Shown piece by piece: positions 17,626 through 27,811 of a DNA stretch of 64,000 bases (its first letter is position 1; each line of letters opens with the position of its first letter). Made by a program: the position numbers and the translations under genes. This DNA comes from Granulicella sp. S190. Its GTDB lineage: Bacteria; Acidobacteriota; Terriglobia; Terriglobales; Acidobacteriaceae. The DNA lies in assembly GCF_009766095.1 (NCBI RefSeq), contig NZ_LMUD01000039.1, positions 222,563-286,562 on the forward strand, written 5' to 3'. The notes under the pieces are model-generated. The model was not told the DNA's origin, did not search any database, and saw only the letters and a program-made list of their open reading frames with translations.

Positions 17626-17979
17626 ATGACTAAAGCCGACCTTGTTGATAAAGTGACTGCCCTTGGCGATCTGACCCGTCGTGACGGAGAGGTTATCGTC
17701 GATACGCTCTTCGACGCCGTCATCGGCGCCCTGAAGTCTGGTGACAAGATCGAGATCCGTGGCTTCGGCAGCTTCCGGACCCGCCAACGCAACGCCCGGA
17801 CGGGCCGCAACCCCAAGACCGGTGCCAAGGTTGATGTTCCGGCTAAACGAGTTCCCTTCTTCAAACCATCAAAGGAGTTGCGCGATTCGGTTAACCCGAA
17901 TGGAGCGGTAAAATCCAAGCCCATCGCGAAGAAGGTCGATAAGGAGCACATCGATCCACACCACCCTCCCGCGATGTAG
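17626..17979 (+). CDS. HU family DNA-binding protein
   Basis: The 117-residue protein starts at ATG 17626, seven to eight bases after AAAGGA. The HU/IHF core is complete: TKADLVDKVTAL, the signature GFGSFRTRQRNARTGRNP and the arm KVDVPAKRVPFFKPSKELRD. It bends and compacts DNA as a dimer. A basic and His-rich tail of about 25 residues (KPIAKKVDKEHIDPHH) goes beyond the usual 90-residue length, a feature seen in some Acidobacteriota and Bacteroidota HU proteins. It is monocistronic, bounded by terminators at 17424 and 18004. Confidence 0.93.
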   Translation: MTKADLVDKVTALGDLTRRDGEVIVDTLFDAVIGALKSGDKIEIRGFGSFRTRQRNARTGRNPKTGAKVDVPAKRVPFFKPSKELRDSVNPNGAVKSKPIAKKVDKEHIDPHHPPAM

Positions 17980-18003
17980 CACCTTAGCGCGCGATCGGTT
18001 CGC

Positions 18004-18032
18004 ATAGCAGATGCTCCGGCATCTGCTATTTT
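18004..18032 (+). terminator. Intrinsic terminator after the HU gene
   Basis: ATAGCAGATGC (18004-18014) and GCATCTGCTAT (18019-18029) form a perfect 11-bp stem with a TCCG loop followed by TTT. It lies between the convergent HU and symporter genes. Confidence 0.88.
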
Positions 18033-18046
18033 GCTTTGGGCTAGGA

Positions 18047-19438
18047 TTACTCGCTGATCCCCTCGAGAACCGCAGGCGAGATAGGCTCCATGCCAAACTC
18101 GCCCTCCCACTTCGCAACCACGACGCTGGCAAGGCAGTTGCCCACGACATTGACGGTTGTGCGGGCCATGTCCGCAAGTGCGTCGATACCAAGAATAACG
18201 AATATCGGTTCAGTAGGTAGATGGAAGGTGGCTGCCGTCGCAAGCAGCACAACCAGCGTTGCGCGGGGAACTCCCGCAACCCCTTTGCTGGTCAGCATCA
18301 AAGTCACCATCATCAAAAGCTGTTGGCCGACCGACAGATGGACTCCCGCAGCCTGTGCCACAAAGATGCTGGCAACCGCAAGGTAAAGCGTGGACCCATC
18401 AAGGTTGAAGCTATAGCCGGCGGGAATAACGAACGCCACAATGCGGCGCGGAACTCCAAAGGCCTCCATGGACTCCATGGCGCGGGGCAGTGCGGCCTCG
18501 CTGGTGGAGGTGGCAAAGGCAATCGTTGCTGGTTCGGCCACCGCTACAAGAAATCGACGAACAGGCACGCGAAACAGCAACGCCGCTGGCAACAGAACGA
18601 GAAGACCAAATCCTACCAGCGCTCCATAAAGGGTCAGAAGCAGCTTTCCGAGGTTCACAAGTACGCCGAGACCCATCTGACCTACAGTGAAGGCCATTGC
18701 CGCTCCTACTCCAATCGGCGCGAAGTACATGACCACATTGGTAAATCGGAACATTACCTCGCTCAGGCTCTCGAACAAGTGCAGAACCGGGGTGCGCTTC
18801 TTTTCATTCAGCGTGGCCAACGCTATACCGAAAAAGACAGCAAAGACGGCAACCTGAAGGATCTGTCCTTCGGCGATCGACTTAGCGATATTCTCTGGAA
18901 AGATGTGCAGAAGAAAGTCCTGCCAGTGCGTAGGCGGAGGAGTAACAATAGTTTCGTTTGTGGTAACGGCAGGCAGGTTTAACCCCACGCCGGCGTGGCT
19001 CAGATTGATCGCAGCAAGGCCAACGACAAGAGCAAGCGTAGTAACGACTTCAAAGTAGATCAGGCTCTTGATGCCCATGCGACCCACGCTCTTCAGATCC
19101 CCGTGGCCGGCGATTCCTGTAACCAGCGTGGCGAGAATCAGCGGTGCAACGATCGTCTTGATGAGTCGCAGAAAGATATCGCTGAACACCCGGAGGCTAA
19201 CCGCTAATACCGGAGCATCAAATCCCAACTCCGCACCTGCCACCATCGCGACAAAGATCCAGGGGGTTAAGGATCGCCGCCGAAACGCGAACAAACCAAG
19301 CATCGCAATCCCGAACCACCGCAAGATAGCGCCGGCCTGATGAAGGGCGACTCCGTGGGTCAGGCCCAGGAAAACTCCGGCTGACAGTAAAATTACAGCC
19401 GCAAGCAACACAATCTGCTGAAAGTTCGTCTTTAACAT
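18047..19438 (-). CDS. Dicarboxylate/amino acid:cation symporter (DAACS family)
   Basis: The 463-residue inner-membrane protein starts at ATG 19438. Conserved blocks are FLRLIKTIVAPLILATLVTGI, the serine-rich hairpin ATSTSEAALPRAM, GYSFNLDGSTLYL and the substrate/sodium site with TSKGVAGVPRATLVVL (residues near 400). These are the features of GltP/DctA-like carriers, which take up glutamate, aspartate or C4-dicarboxylates with protons or sodium. The exact substrate cannot be fixed. It is transcribed alone and converges with the HU gene. Confidence 0.92.
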   Translation of the reverse strand: MLKTNFQQIVLLAAVILLSAGVFLGLTHGVALHQAGAILRWFGIAMLGLFAFRRRSLTPWIFVAMVAGAELGFDAPVLAVSLRVFSDIFLRLIKTIVAPLILATLVTGIAGHGDLKSVGRMGIKSLIYFEVVTTLALVVGLAAINLSHAGVGLNLPAVTTNETIVTPPPTHWQDFLLHIFPENIAKSIAEGQILQVAVFAVFFGIALATLNEKKRTPVLHLFESLSEVMFRFTNVVMYFAPIGVGAAMAFTVGQMGLGVLVNLGKLLLTLYGALVGFGLLVLLPAALLFRVPVRRFLVAVAEPATIAFATSTSEAALPRAMESMEAFGVPRRIVAFVIPAGYSFNLDGSTLYLAVASIFVAQAAGVHLSVGQQLLMMVTLMLTSKGVAGVPRATLVVLLATAATFHLPTEPIFVILGIDALADMARTTVNVVGNCLASVVVAKWEGEFGMEPISPAVLEGISE

Positions 19439-19505
19439 TAGGTGCGAAGAATATCAGTCTTCAACAGAAAGCCAATGTCCCCAGATTGTTTCAAGCGTTG
19501 ATAGC

Positions 19506-20090
19506 ATGTTTAGTATGCATCGCGTAGCCGTCAAAATCCTGTTATGTACTCTTGCGGCCTGCCCATTGGTAGCCCAGAGCCCTGTCGAAGTCGGGCCGGT
19601 CGCTGCTTCCGGCTATAACGCATTTGCCCAGAGTCCTGCCATCATCTCCAATCCCCTGTCTCAGCCGACACTTACGCCTGGAGCCCTGGTTCTGCTGGAA
19701 CTCGAGGGGCGTTTCTCGCAGGCCGTCTCAGAGGGCGGAGGCAAGGCTTTTGGTACTTGGTTTGCAGAGGACGGAGTGACGCTCAACAATGGGAAACCTG
19801 CAATTTTGGGTCGGACCGCTATCGCTGCCCAGGCCCAGTGGGATCCGAAGACCTATCAACTTAGCTGGACTCCCCAAGGGGCCCAGATGGGCCCTTCCAA
19901 TGACATGGGATTCACTTGGGGCCACTATGAAGGGCGCAGTAAAGACAAAAACGGCGAACCAGTAGTAATCTCAGGCCGCTACTTCACCATTTGGAAAAAA
20001 CTCCCCAACGGCACCTGGAAAGTCGCCTTGGATGCAAGCGCCGACGAACCGCCGGCAACTAAGGAGTGTTGTGTCCTACCAAAGCCGTAA
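19506..20090 (+). CDS. Secreted DUF4440/SnoaL-like (NTF2-fold) protein
   Basis: The 194-residue protein starts at ATG 19506 with a signal peptide ending near PLVAQS (about residue 25). The mature part has an NTF2-like cone pattern: LELEGRFSQAVSEGG, FGTWFAEDGVTLNNGKPAIL, GFTWGHYEG and TIWKKLPNGTWKVALD. This is the DUF4440 pattern. Proteins of this fold range from small-molecule binders to enzymes, and no catalytic residues can be assigned. It is probably periplasmic. It lies 66 bp before the histidine kinase on the same strand, so the two may be co-transcribed. Confidence 0.8.
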   Translation: MFSMHRVAVKILLCTLAACPLVAQSPVEVGPVAASGYNAFAQSPAIISNPLSQPTLTPGALVLLELEGRFSQAVSEGGGKAFGTWFAEDGVTLNNGKPAILGRTAIAAQAQWDPKTYQLSWTPQGAQMGPSNDMGFTWGHYEGRSKDKNGEPVVISGRYFTIWKKLPNGTWKVALDASADEPPATKECCVLPKP

Positions 20091-20156
20091 ACCATTGCTG
20101 CAACAAAAGTAGGAGTGCGCAACCATTTGCACATATCCTACGATCGAACTGTCAAA

Positions 20157-22553
20157 ATGAATGCTCTCCTGGTCAAAGACGAAGCGCTACGAATCGAGGC
20201 CCTCAATCAGTATGAGGTACTCAACTCTGCGCCCGATCCCATGCTTGATGAGCTGACCAGCCTCGCCGCCCAGATATGCGACACGCCGGTCGCTGCCATC
20301 TCGCTGATCGGCTCTGACCGCATCTGGCTGCGCTCTCGCTTTGGTATCGATTCGCCTGACGTCGCACTTGGCAGTCTGCCCTGCGAGACCACTATTCTGG
20401 GCGACACCGTCTATGAGATCACCGACGCGCGCAGCGATCACGACTATGCCCCCGACGGCATCCTCATCGAGGGCCGTCCTTATCGTTTCTACGCGGGTGC
20501 CCCACTCACGACTCCAGGCGGCGTCAGTGTCGGAGCACTCCTGGTTCTCGACCGTCATGCCCGCTCCTTGACCGAAGCTCAGTCCTCAGCACTAAGCGTT
20601 CTCAGCCGTCAGGTCATCACACGTCTCGAACTCAACGGCCGCATTCGCCAGATGGATCGCGCCGCGCGCTCCCGCCAGCGTGTCGAGTCGGCCCTTACCG
20701 TGGAGCGTAACTTCGTCTCGGCCGTACTAGACACTGTGGGTGCATTGGTCGCCGTCTTCGACCCTGCAGGCCGCATCGTCCGCTTCAACCGTGCCTGCGA
20801 AAATGCCTCCGGGTATGACTTCCCCACCCTCGTCGGTCGCTATGCATGGGACAAGCTGATTCCCCGACAGGAGATTCCAGAGGCAATCGAGACCTTTGAG
20901 CGCCTGCGCTCCGGTCACTTTCCCGCCGCCTACGAAAATCAATGGCTCAACCGCGACGGTAGCTTACGTCGCATCGCATGGTCGGCGACAGCGCTCACCG
21001 ACACGCAGGGTCAGATCGCCTTTATCATCGCTACCGGCATCGACGTTACAACACAACGCGCTGCTGAAGCCACGCTCCGCGAAAGTGAAGCCCGCTATCG
21101 CCAGCTCGTCGAAGGTTCGTTGGGTATGGTCTGCACCCACGACCTGCGGGGCAACCTGCTGAGCATCAACACTCACGGCGCCGAAACACTGGGCCGCACG
21201 TTGGAAGAGATGACCAACCACAATCTCGAAGAGTTCATCGTGCCGGAAAAGAAAGCTGCATTGCCTGCCTATCTGAAAAAGATCGGCGAGACAGGCGAAG
21301 CACAGGGCCTCCTTCATCTCTCTCACAGCGACGGCGACATGCGAGTAGTCGCCTACCGCAACAAGCTCATCGTCGTACCTGGACGCGCCCCGTATGTTCT
21401 TGGGTTTGGCGTCGACATCAGCGAGCAGGTTCGCGCAGAAGGCAGGCTCCGAACCCTCACGCGGCAGTCCGACTCTATCCTGGAGTCGGTGGGAGACGGC
21501 ATCTACGGCATCGATCTCGAGGGCAAGGTTACAGTCGTCAACTCCGCTGCCGCACAGATGCTCGGCTACAAGCAGGAGGAGATGCTGGGGCGCAACATGC
21601 ACCAACTCATCCACCACACCCGCGCCGACGGAACACCGTACGCCTCAGAGGACTCACCGATTCGCAAAAGCCTCACCAACTTCGCCACCGTCCGTATCTC
21701 AAACGAGATCTTCTGGCGCAAGGATGGCACCTGCTTCCCTGTAGAGTACGTCGCGCGGCCCCAGATCGACTCGCAATCCCCCGATTCCACTGGTCCGAAG
21801 ACACTTGGCGTCGTCGTTGCCTTCACCGACACCACCGAGCGCCGCGCTCTAGACCGCATGAAGGACGAGTTCATCTCGACCGTCTCACACGAGCTTCGCA
21901 CGCCGCTCACCTCATTGCGCGGAGCCCTCGGTCTGCTCGCAGGCGGAGCTCTCACCAACCGTCCCGAGAAAACTCAGCAGATGCTCGAGATTGCCATCAG
22001 CAACTCCGACCGCCTCGTCCGCTTGGTCAACGACATCCTCGATCTTGAGCGCATCAGCAGCGGCAAAACAGAGCTGCACTCCACGATGTGCAGCGCCGAA
22101 GATCTCCTACGACGGGCCGCCGGCGTTCAGCAGACGCGATCGCCCCGCCCCAACATCCGCATCTTCTTCGCTGCGCATGGTGTCAACGTCTGGGCCGATC
22201 CTGACCGTATCCTCCAGACACTCAACAACCTTATCTCCAACGCGATCAAGTTCTCCCCTGAGGGCAGTGAGATCCACCTTACAGCGCGCAATCTCGACGA
22301 GAATGAAGCGCTGATCGAGGTTCGCGATCAGGGCCGGGGCATTCCCGCAGACAAGCTCGAACACATCTTCGACCGCTTTCAGCAAGGCGATGCCTCGGAC
22401 TCGCGCGCAATGGGCGGCACTGGCCTCGGACTCGCCATCTGCCGCAGCATCGTCAATCAGCATGGTGGACGCATCTGGGCCACCAGCGCGCCGGACAAGG
22501 GCACTATCTTCCACTTCACCCTGCCCACCAAACCCAGCACCAATCTGCGCTAG
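20157..22553 (+). CDS. Sensor histidine kinase, GAF-PAS-PAS-PAS-HisKA-HATPase
   Basis: The protein has 798 residues from ATG 20157; GTG 20115 would add 14 residues and has AGGAG overlapping it. A GAF domain (about 15-155) with LPCETTILGDTVYEI is followed by three PAS repeats (about 175-300, 310-425, 430-560). HisKA has phospho-acceptor His578 in STVSHELRTPLTSLRG, and HATPase_c has NLISNAIKFSPEG, DQGRGIP and GGTGLGLAI. No transmembrane helix is visible, so it senses cytoplasmic signals, probably light, redox or a ligand through GAF/PAS. No response regulator is adjacent, which makes it an orphan kinase. Confidence 0.93.
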   Translation: MNALLVKDEALRIEALNQYEVLNSAPDPMLDELTSLAAQICDTPVAAISLIGSDRIWLRSRFGIDSPDVALGSLPCETTILGDTVYEITDARSDHDYAPDGILIEGRPYRFYAGAPLTTPGGVSVGALLVLDRHARSLTEAQSSALSVLSRQVITRLELNGRIRQMDRAARSRQRVESALTVERNFVSAVLDTVGALVAVFDPAGRIVRFNRACENASGYDFPTLVGRYAWDKLIPRQEIPEAIETFERLRSGHFPAAYENQWLNRDGSLRRIAWSATALTDTQGQIAFIIATGIDVTTQRAAEATLRESEARYRQLVEGSLGMVCTHDLRGNLLSINTHGAETLGRTLEEMTNHNLEEFIVPEKKAALPAYLKKIGETGEAQGLLHLSHSDGDMRVVAYRNKLIVVPGRAPYVLGFGVDISEQVRAEGRLRTLTRQSDSILESVGDGIYGIDLEGKVTVVNSAAAQMLGYKQEEMLGRNMHQLIHHTRADGTPYASEDSPIRKSLTNFATVRISNEIFWRKDGTCFPVEYVARPQIDSQSPDSTGPKTLGVVVAFTDTTERRALDRMKDEFISTVSHELRTPLTSLRGALGLLAGGALTNRPEKTQQMLEIAISNSDRLVRLVNDILDLERISSGKTELHSTMCSAEDLLRRAAGVQQTRSPRPNIRIFFAAHGVNVWADPDRILQTLNNLISNAIKFSPEGSEIHLTARNLDENEALIEVRDQGRGIPADKLEHIFDRFQQGDASDSRAMGGTGLGLAICRSIVNQHGGRIWATSAPDKGTIFHFTLPTKPSTNLR

Positions 22554-22560
22554 GAAAACC

Positions 22561-24516
22561 TTACTCGTCGCTTTCGCGAAGCTTCGCAATGACGGTGAAG
22601 TCCTCTAACGTCGTCGTATCGCCCTTCACCTCGCCGGTGGTCGCGAGTTCGCGTAGCAGACGCCGCATAATCTTGCCGCTTCTTGTCTTCGGCAGAGCCT
22701 GCGTAAACGTCAGATCGTCCGGTCGCGCAAGAGCGCCGATCTCCTTCGCCACCCACTGCCGCAGCTCCTGCCGAAGCTCCTCGCTCGGCTCGTGGCCGCC
22801 TTCGAGCGTTACGAACACCGCGATAGCCTGCCCCTTCATCTCGTGAGGTCTGCCGACCGCAGCTGCTTCAGCCACCTTGGGGTGTGCCACCAGCGCCGAC
22901 TCCACTTCCATCGTTCCAAGCCGGTGGCCGCTGACATTGATCACGTCGTCAACACGGCCCATCAGCCAGAAGTAGCCATCCGCATCGCGCCGTGCGCCGT
23001 CTCCGGTGAAGTAGCTCCCAGGAACCTCACTCCAGTAAGTCGCCTCATAACGTGCCTGGTCTCCGTAGATGGTCCGCGCCATCGAAGGCCAGGGTTTACG
23101 CACAACCAGCAACCCCCCGTGACCATCTGAGACAGGGTTGCCTTCTTTTGTAACCACTTCAGGAACAATCCCAAAGAAAGGCCTCGTAGCGGAGCCGGGC
23201 TTGGTCGCTACTGCCCCGGGAATAGGTGCGATCATGATGGCGCCTGTCTCGGTCTGCCAATAAGTATCAACGATCGGGCAGCGCTCCTTGCCGATCATCC
23301 GGTGATACCACATCCATGATTCAGGATTGATCGGCTCGCCAACCGTTCCGAGCAGGCGCAGCGAAGCAAGCGAGTACTTCTCTACCCATTCGTTCCCCCA
23401 CTTCGTGAAGGCGCGGATCGCCGTCGGCGCAGTGTAAAAGACCGTGACCTTGTGGTCGTCGATGATCTTCCAGAATCGATCGCACTCCGGCCAGTTCGGA
23501 GCGCCCTCGTACATCATCACCGTAGCGCCGTTCTGCAGTGGGCCGTACACCACGTAGCTGTGCCCGGTCACCCAGCCAATATCGGCGGTACACCAGTACA
23601 CATCGTCATCGCGCAGATCGAAGACATATTTACTCGTCAGATAAGTCTGCACCGCATAGCCGCCGGTCGTATGCAGCAGACCCTTCGGCTTCCCGGTAGT
23701 TCCCGACGTGTAGAGAAGATAGAGCGGATCCTCAGCATCCATCCACTCAGCCACACACTCAGGAGCCGCCTTCTCCATCTCGTCGTGCCACCAAAGATCG
23801 CGCCCTGCCTTCATCTTCACCGGCGAACCCGAACGCTTGAAGACGACACAGTTCTTCACTGTGGAACACTTCTCCAGCGCCTCGTCGACGATCGACTTCA
23901 ACTGAACCTCTGACCCACGGCGATAGCTGGTGTCCTGAGTGATAACTGCAACGCAACCTGAATCATTAACGCGGTCCGATATGGCGTGCGCTGCAAACCC
24001 ACCAAAGATTACCGAGTGCACAGCGCCAATTCGCGCGCAGGCAAGTAGTGCAATCGCAAGCTCAGGAGCCATGCCCATGTAGATCGCAACCCGGTCGCCA
24101 CGCCGTACTCCGATCGATTTCAGTACATTGGCGAAACGCTGCACCTGCTCATGCAGTTCGCCAAACGTCAGCCTTCGTACGTCACCCGGCTCCCCCTCCC
24201 ACAGCAGGGCCACTTTGTCTCTGCGTGCTCCCAGGGCGTGTCGGTCGACGCAGTTATGTGAGAGATTGAGCTTCCCCCCAACAAACCACTTCGTATGAGC
24301 GGCCTCCCCCTCGATCACTTTCGTCCACGGGGCAAACCACTCCAGTTCCTGCGCTGCCTCGGCCCAAAACTCCTCCGGATGATCGACGCTGCGTCTGTAC
24401 ATCTCCTCATACTGCTCCAGACTCTTCACATGAGCCCTGGCGGCAAACTCTGCCGGAGGAGGAAAAACCCGGTTCTCCCGCAAACTTGAATTCAAATCGG
24501 TACTCGCCTCAGACAT
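22561..24516 (-). CDS. acsA: Acetyl-CoA synthetase (AMP-forming)
   Basis: The 651-residue protein is taken from ATG 24516; GTG 24525 lies too close to the GGAGG upstream. Motifs of the ANL superfamily are complete: [54 protein letters not shown] and the C-terminal [16 protein letters not shown], whose lysine is acetylated to switch the enzyme off in characterised homologues. It converts acetate, ATP and CoA into acetyl-CoA and AMP in the cytoplasm. It converges with the PAS kinase and its 5' end faces the divergent OFA transporter, so a shared acid-uptake role for these two is possible. Confidence 0.95.
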   Translation of the reverse strand: MSEASTDLNSSLRENRVFPPPAEFAARAHVKSLEQYEEMYRRSVDHPEEFWAEAAQELEWFAPWTKVIEGEAAHTKWFVGGKLNLSHNCVDRHALGARRDKVALLWEGEPGDVRRLTFGELHEQVQRFANVLKSIGVRRGDRVAIYMGMAPELAIALLACARIGAVHSVIFGGFAAHAISDRVNDSGCVAVITQDTSYRRGSEVQLKSIVDEALEKCSTVKNCVVFKRSGSPVKMKAGRDLWWHDEMEKAAPECVAEWMDAEDPLYLLYTSGTTGKPKGLLHTTGGYAVQTYLTSKYVFDLRDDDVYWCTADIGWVTGHSYVVYGPLQNGATVMMYEGAPNWPECDRFWKIIDDHKVTVFYTAPTAIRAFTKWGNEWVEKYSLASLRLLGTVGEPINPESWMWYHRMIGKERCPIVDTYWQTETGAIMIAPIPGAVATKPGSATRPFFGIVPEVVTKEGNPVSDGHGGLLVVRKPWPSMARTIYGDQARYEATYWSEVPGSYFTGDGARRDADGYFWLMGRVDDVINVSGHRLGTMEVESALVAHPKVAEAAAVGRPHEMKGQAIAVFVTLEGGHEPSEELRQELRQWVAKEIGALARPDDLTFTQALPKTRSGKIMRRLLRELATTGEVKGDTTTLEDFTVIAKLRESDE

Positions 24517-24719
24517 CTGCCGCACAGTCCTCCGTCATTTGACCCAGCAATGTGAAGGTACCCTATACAACTCGAAGGCAGCAACTCCGTTACACTTCGA
24601 TGACACTTGGGACGCATAAATCCTGTATGTTGGTTTGCGCGTATAGATGTCAAACGAGATGATCAGTTCCAACGCTTTTTTGTTCGACGTTGTACGACCT
24701 ATCGCTCCTGAGGTTCTCA

Positions 24720-26096
24720 ATGGCACTCGCTTTTCTCGATCGTGATCGTTCTATAGCACCGGCAGGTTACAGCCGTTGGCTCGTTCCCCCCGCAGCCCTT
24801 GCCATTCACCTTTCCATCGGTCAGGTCTACTCCTTCTCCGTCTTCAAAAACCCGCTGCTTGCTCTGCACGCAGCTGACGGCTCTGCCTGGAACCTGAAAG
24901 AGATCGGCTACATCTTTTCAATCGCAATCGCCTTTCTCGGCATCTCCGCGGCACTCTTCGGAGCATGGCTCGAGAAGGCAGGCCCCCGCCGCGCGATGTT
25001 CTACGCGGCTATCTCCTTCGGCGCGGGTTTCATCATCGCCTCGCTCGGTGCCAGCACCCATCAGTTGGCCCTGATCTACCTGGGCTATGGAGTCGTCGGC
25101 GGAGTAGGCCTCGGGCTCGGCTACATCTCCCCGGTCTCGACGCTCATCAAGTGGTTCCCTGACCGCCCCGGCCTGGCCACAGGTCTCGCCATCATGGGCT
25201 TCGGAGGCGGTGCCATGATCGGTGGTCCGCTCGCGAGCAATCTGATGGCACACTTCAAAGCCGCTGGCCAACCCTCCATCCCCTACACAATGGCCACAAT
25301 GGGCGTCCTCTACTTCATCTTCATGATGTTTGGCGTCTTCACCATCCGCGTCCCGCCAACCGGCTGGAAGCCCGAAGGCTGGGTGCCAAAGGTCAACCAC
25401 TCCGCCTTGATCTCCAGTCATAACGTCGCTGTCACCGAGGCCTGGAAGACGCCGCAGTTCTGGCTTCTGTGGGTCATGCTCTTCGTCAATGTCACCGCGG
25501 GCATAGGGATCCTCGAGCAGGCCGCACCCATGATTCAGGACCTCTTCAAAGGTCAGATCAGCCCTGTCGCCGCTGTCGGCTTCGTAGGAATTCTAAGCAT
25601 CTTCAACATGGCGGGACGATTCCTCTGGGCCTCGGTCTCCGACTTCATCGGACGCAAAGGAACCTACTTCACCTTCTTCGTGCTCGGCTCCATCCTCTAC
25701 TTTTTTCTGCCCTTCTCGCGGCAGGACAAGATCAACTCCGTCCCACTCTTCGTAGCCATCGCCGCCCTGGTCATCTCGATGTATGGCGGAGGCTTTGCCA
25801 CCATCCCGGCCTACCTGAAAGATCTCTTCGGCGGCTTCAACGTCTCCGCTATCCACGGCCGTCTGCTTACCGCATGGTCGGCTGCCGGTATCATCGGCCC
25901 ACTCATCGTCAATGGCATTCTGGACCACTACGTGGAAAACCATATGAACAAGCAGGAGGCCTACCCGCTGATCCTGCACATCATGTGCGGTCTGTTGGTG
26001 GTCGGCTTCCTCGCTAACCTGATGGTTCGGCCAGTTGCAGAGAAGTTCTGGCTGAAGGATCAGAACGTCGTTGTTCCCGACGGACCCGCACATTAA
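24720..26096 (+). CDS. OFA family MFS transporter (oxalate/formate antiporter type)
   Basis: The 458-residue twelve-helix protein starts at ATG 24720, eight bases after TGAGG. It has LAIHLSIGQVYSFSVFKNPL at helix 1, GAWLEKAGPRRAMFY in the first cytoplasmic loop, KWFPDRPGLATGLAIMGFGG, and WASVSDFIGRKGTYF in the second half, all typical of the OFA branch. OFA members exchange oxalate/formate or take up pyruvate and related acids, and the substrate here is unknown. It is followed by a 52-residue membrane protein that matches the small subunit often encoded with these transporters. It is divergent from acsA. Confidence 0.9.
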   Translation: MALAFLDRDRSIAPAGYSRWLVPPAALAIHLSIGQVYSFSVFKNPLLALHAADGSAWNLKEIGYIFSIAIAFLGISAALFGAWLEKAGPRRAMFYAAISFGAGFIIASLGASTHQLALIYLGYGVVGGVGLGLGYISPVSTLIKWFPDRPGLATGLAIMGFGGGAMIGGPLASNLMAHFKAAGQPSIPYTMATMGVLYFIFMMFGVFTIRVPPTGWKPEGWVPKVNHSALISSHNVAVTEAWKTPQFWLLWVMLFVNVTAGIGILEQAAPMIQDLFKGQISPVAAVGFVGILSIFNMAGRFLWASVSDFIGRKGTYFTFFVLGSILYFFLPFSRQDKINSVPLFVAIAALVISMYGGGFATIPAYLKDLFGGFNVSAIHGRLLTAWSAAGIIGPLIVNGILDHYVENHMNKQEAYPLILHIMCGLLVVGFLANLMVRPVAEKFWLKDQNVVVPDGPAH

Positions 26097-26153
26097 TCTC
26101 ATCCGGCGGAGTGCAGTTCACCTCCGCCCTTCACTCAACTCAGGAGCCCTCTC

Positions 26154-26312
26154 ATGGCAGAGTCCACCACCAAGAAATCCTCTCCCTTACTCATCGCAGC
26201 GGCATGGATCGTCGTCATCATCCCCACAGCATGGGGCCTCGACTACACCGTCAAAAATGCGTTGAAGATCTTCGCCAAGCCAACCGCCGCCCCCGTCGTT
26301 CAGACAAAGTAG
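26154..26312 (+). CDS. MFS transporter small subunit (OFA-associated microprotein)
   Basis: The 52-residue protein starts at ATG 26154 behind AGGAG. A hydrophilic head (MAESTTKKSS) leads into one membrane helix, LIAAAWIVVIIPTAWGLDYT, then VKNALKIF and a short tail. The W..V..P..WG..xT.xxA.xxF pattern and the position 57 bp after an OFA-type transporter match the short proteins annotated as MFS transporter small subunit in other bacteria. It is probably needed for stability or activity of the carrier, but that is inference from gene association. A terminator follows at 26358. Confidence 0.8.
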   Translation: MAESTTKKSSPLLIAAAWIVVIIPTAWGLDYTVKNALKIFAKPTAAPVVQTK

Positions 26313-26357
26313 TTCGGGAAGTCGCTCTTCGGTTCAATCTGGACAATAAGGCAACAG

Positions 26358-26396
26358 CCTGACGCCGGAATCGCTCAACCGGTGCCAGGTTTTTTT
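26358..26396 (+). terminator. Intrinsic terminator after the OFA transporter operon
   Basis: CCTGACGCCGG (26358-26368) pairs with CCGGTGCCAGG (26379-26389) at nine of eleven positions, followed by seven T. The T-run touches the stop codon of the convergent M20 gene. Confidence 0.8.
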
Positions 26397-27738
26397 ATTG
26401 CAACAGGGCAATCGCCGCATCGGTCATCGCCGTGACACCCGTACGCAGCGTCGGCTCAGGCAGCGGCGCAAAAAATGGAGAGTGCGGCGAGGGTAGCGCC
26501 ACACCTGTCCGTTCGCTCTCAGCAACCTTCGCCGGATCGTAAGCTCCCAGCCAGAACATCACCGCCGGAATCTTATGGTCTAGGCTGAAGAGTCCGAAGT
26601 CCTCACTCCCCATAATGGGCTTCTTCTCCACCACGTTCTCCGCACCAAGCTTTGCCACGAAGATCTTCTGCAGCCGTTCCGAGAGCGCAGCGTCATTCAC
26701 TGTAGCCGGGGTCGACTCGTCGTCCAATACAGTAACGATCGGCATTCTGTCTTCCGGGACGCCTGCGGCGATGGCAACGCCCTTCGCAGTGCGCCGCACC
26801 CCGTCGATGATCCTCTGCCGTACCGCTTCGCTGTAACAGCGGGTCGTGAGTTCCATCTTCACCTCGTCCGGAATAATATTGCGCTTGGTCCCGCCATGAA
26901 TATCCCCGACCGTCACGACCGCGGGCTGATCTGGAGCGACAGACCGGCTCACGATCGTCTGCGCCTCCACCACAAACTCACTCGCCATCACGATCGGATC
27001 CTTTCCTGCCTCCGGAGCTGCACCATGGCTTCCAACCCCGCGCATCACCACATCAATCGAGGTAGAGCTGGCCAGCGCCGGTCCTGAGACCACCGAGACC
27101 TTGCCTGCGGCAAAGTTCGCATCGTGCAACGCAATCGCCATATCCGGCCGGCCGAACCGTTCGTACAGACGATCCGCCAGCATCGCCTTGGCGCCGTCTA
27201 TAGTCTCTTCGCTGGGTTGTCCAATCACCATCAACGTGCCATGCCATTGACCCTTCAGTGCGGCCATATTCCGCGCCACTCCGATCATGGTGGTGATGTG
27301 GATGTCGTGCCCGCAGGCGTGCATCACGCCAACCTCCAGCCCCGCAGGATTCTTGGACCGCTGTGTGCTCGCATAAGGCAATGACGTCTTCTCCGTCACG
27401 GGCAGAGCGTCAAGATCAGTCCTGATCAGCAGAGTGGGTCCCGCACCATTCTTGAGGATTCCAACCACACCAAACGCCTGCGACCCGTCAGGATACTTTC
27501 CAATATGCTCGGTGACCGTATAGCCGGCCTTGCGCAGTTCCACCGCGAACAGAGCTGAGGTCGCAGCTTCGTGGTGCGACAGCTCCGGTGCAGCATGAAG
27601 CTCCTTATAGGTAGTCAGAAGTCCCGGAAGCTGCTGCGACACCAACGACGATACCTCCTGAGCAACTGCCTTTGCCGTTGCGCCCGCAAGAACCATTGCC
27701 GTGACCGCGCACACCGCTATCGCCTGCCGTGTTTGCAT
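26395..27738 (-). CDS. Secreted M20D-family amidohydrolase (peptidase/N-acyl amino acid hydrolase)
   Basis: The 447-residue protein has a signal peptide (AVCAVTAMVLAGATAKAVAQ, cut near 27). The M20D metal site is visible as MHACGHDIH, GQPSEE, IALHDANFAAGK and a late IMGSEDFGLFS. Between the two halves of the catalytic domain is the dimerisation domain (SHGAAPEAGKDPIVMASEF). Family members hydrolyse N-acyl amino acids, hippurate or indole-acetyl conjugates. Location in the periplasm is inferred from the signal peptide and is less usual than the cytoplasmic forms. It is transcribed alone and converges with the OFA operon. Confidence 0.9.
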   Translation of the reverse strand: MQTRQAIAVCAVTAMVLAGATAKAVAQEVSSLVSQQLPGLLTTYKELHAAPELSHHEAATSALFAVELRKAGYTVTEHIGKYPDGSQAFGVVGILKNGAGPTLLIRTDLDALPVTEKTSLPYASTQRSKNPAGLEVGVMHACGHDIHITTMIGVARNMAALKGQWHGTLMVIGQPSEETIDGAKAMLADRLYERFGRPDMAIALHDANFAAGKVSVVSGPALASSTSIDVVMRGVGSHGAAPEAGKDPIVMASEFVVEAQTIVSRSVAPDQPAVVTVGDIHGGTKRNIIPDEVKMELTTRCYSEAVRQRIIDGVRRTAKGVAIAAGVPEDRMPIVTVLDDESTPATVNDAALSERLQKIFVAKLGAENVVEKKPIMGSEDFGLFSLDHKIPAVMFWLGAYDPAKVAESERTGVALPSPHSPFFAPLPEPTLRTGVTAMTDAAIALLQ

Positions 27739-27811
27739 TGCGCTCTCCTGTTATTACTGAATTTGTTTGTAACTGACTCTACATGGCGGGCCCCTGTAGA
27801 CTCCAGTTATC

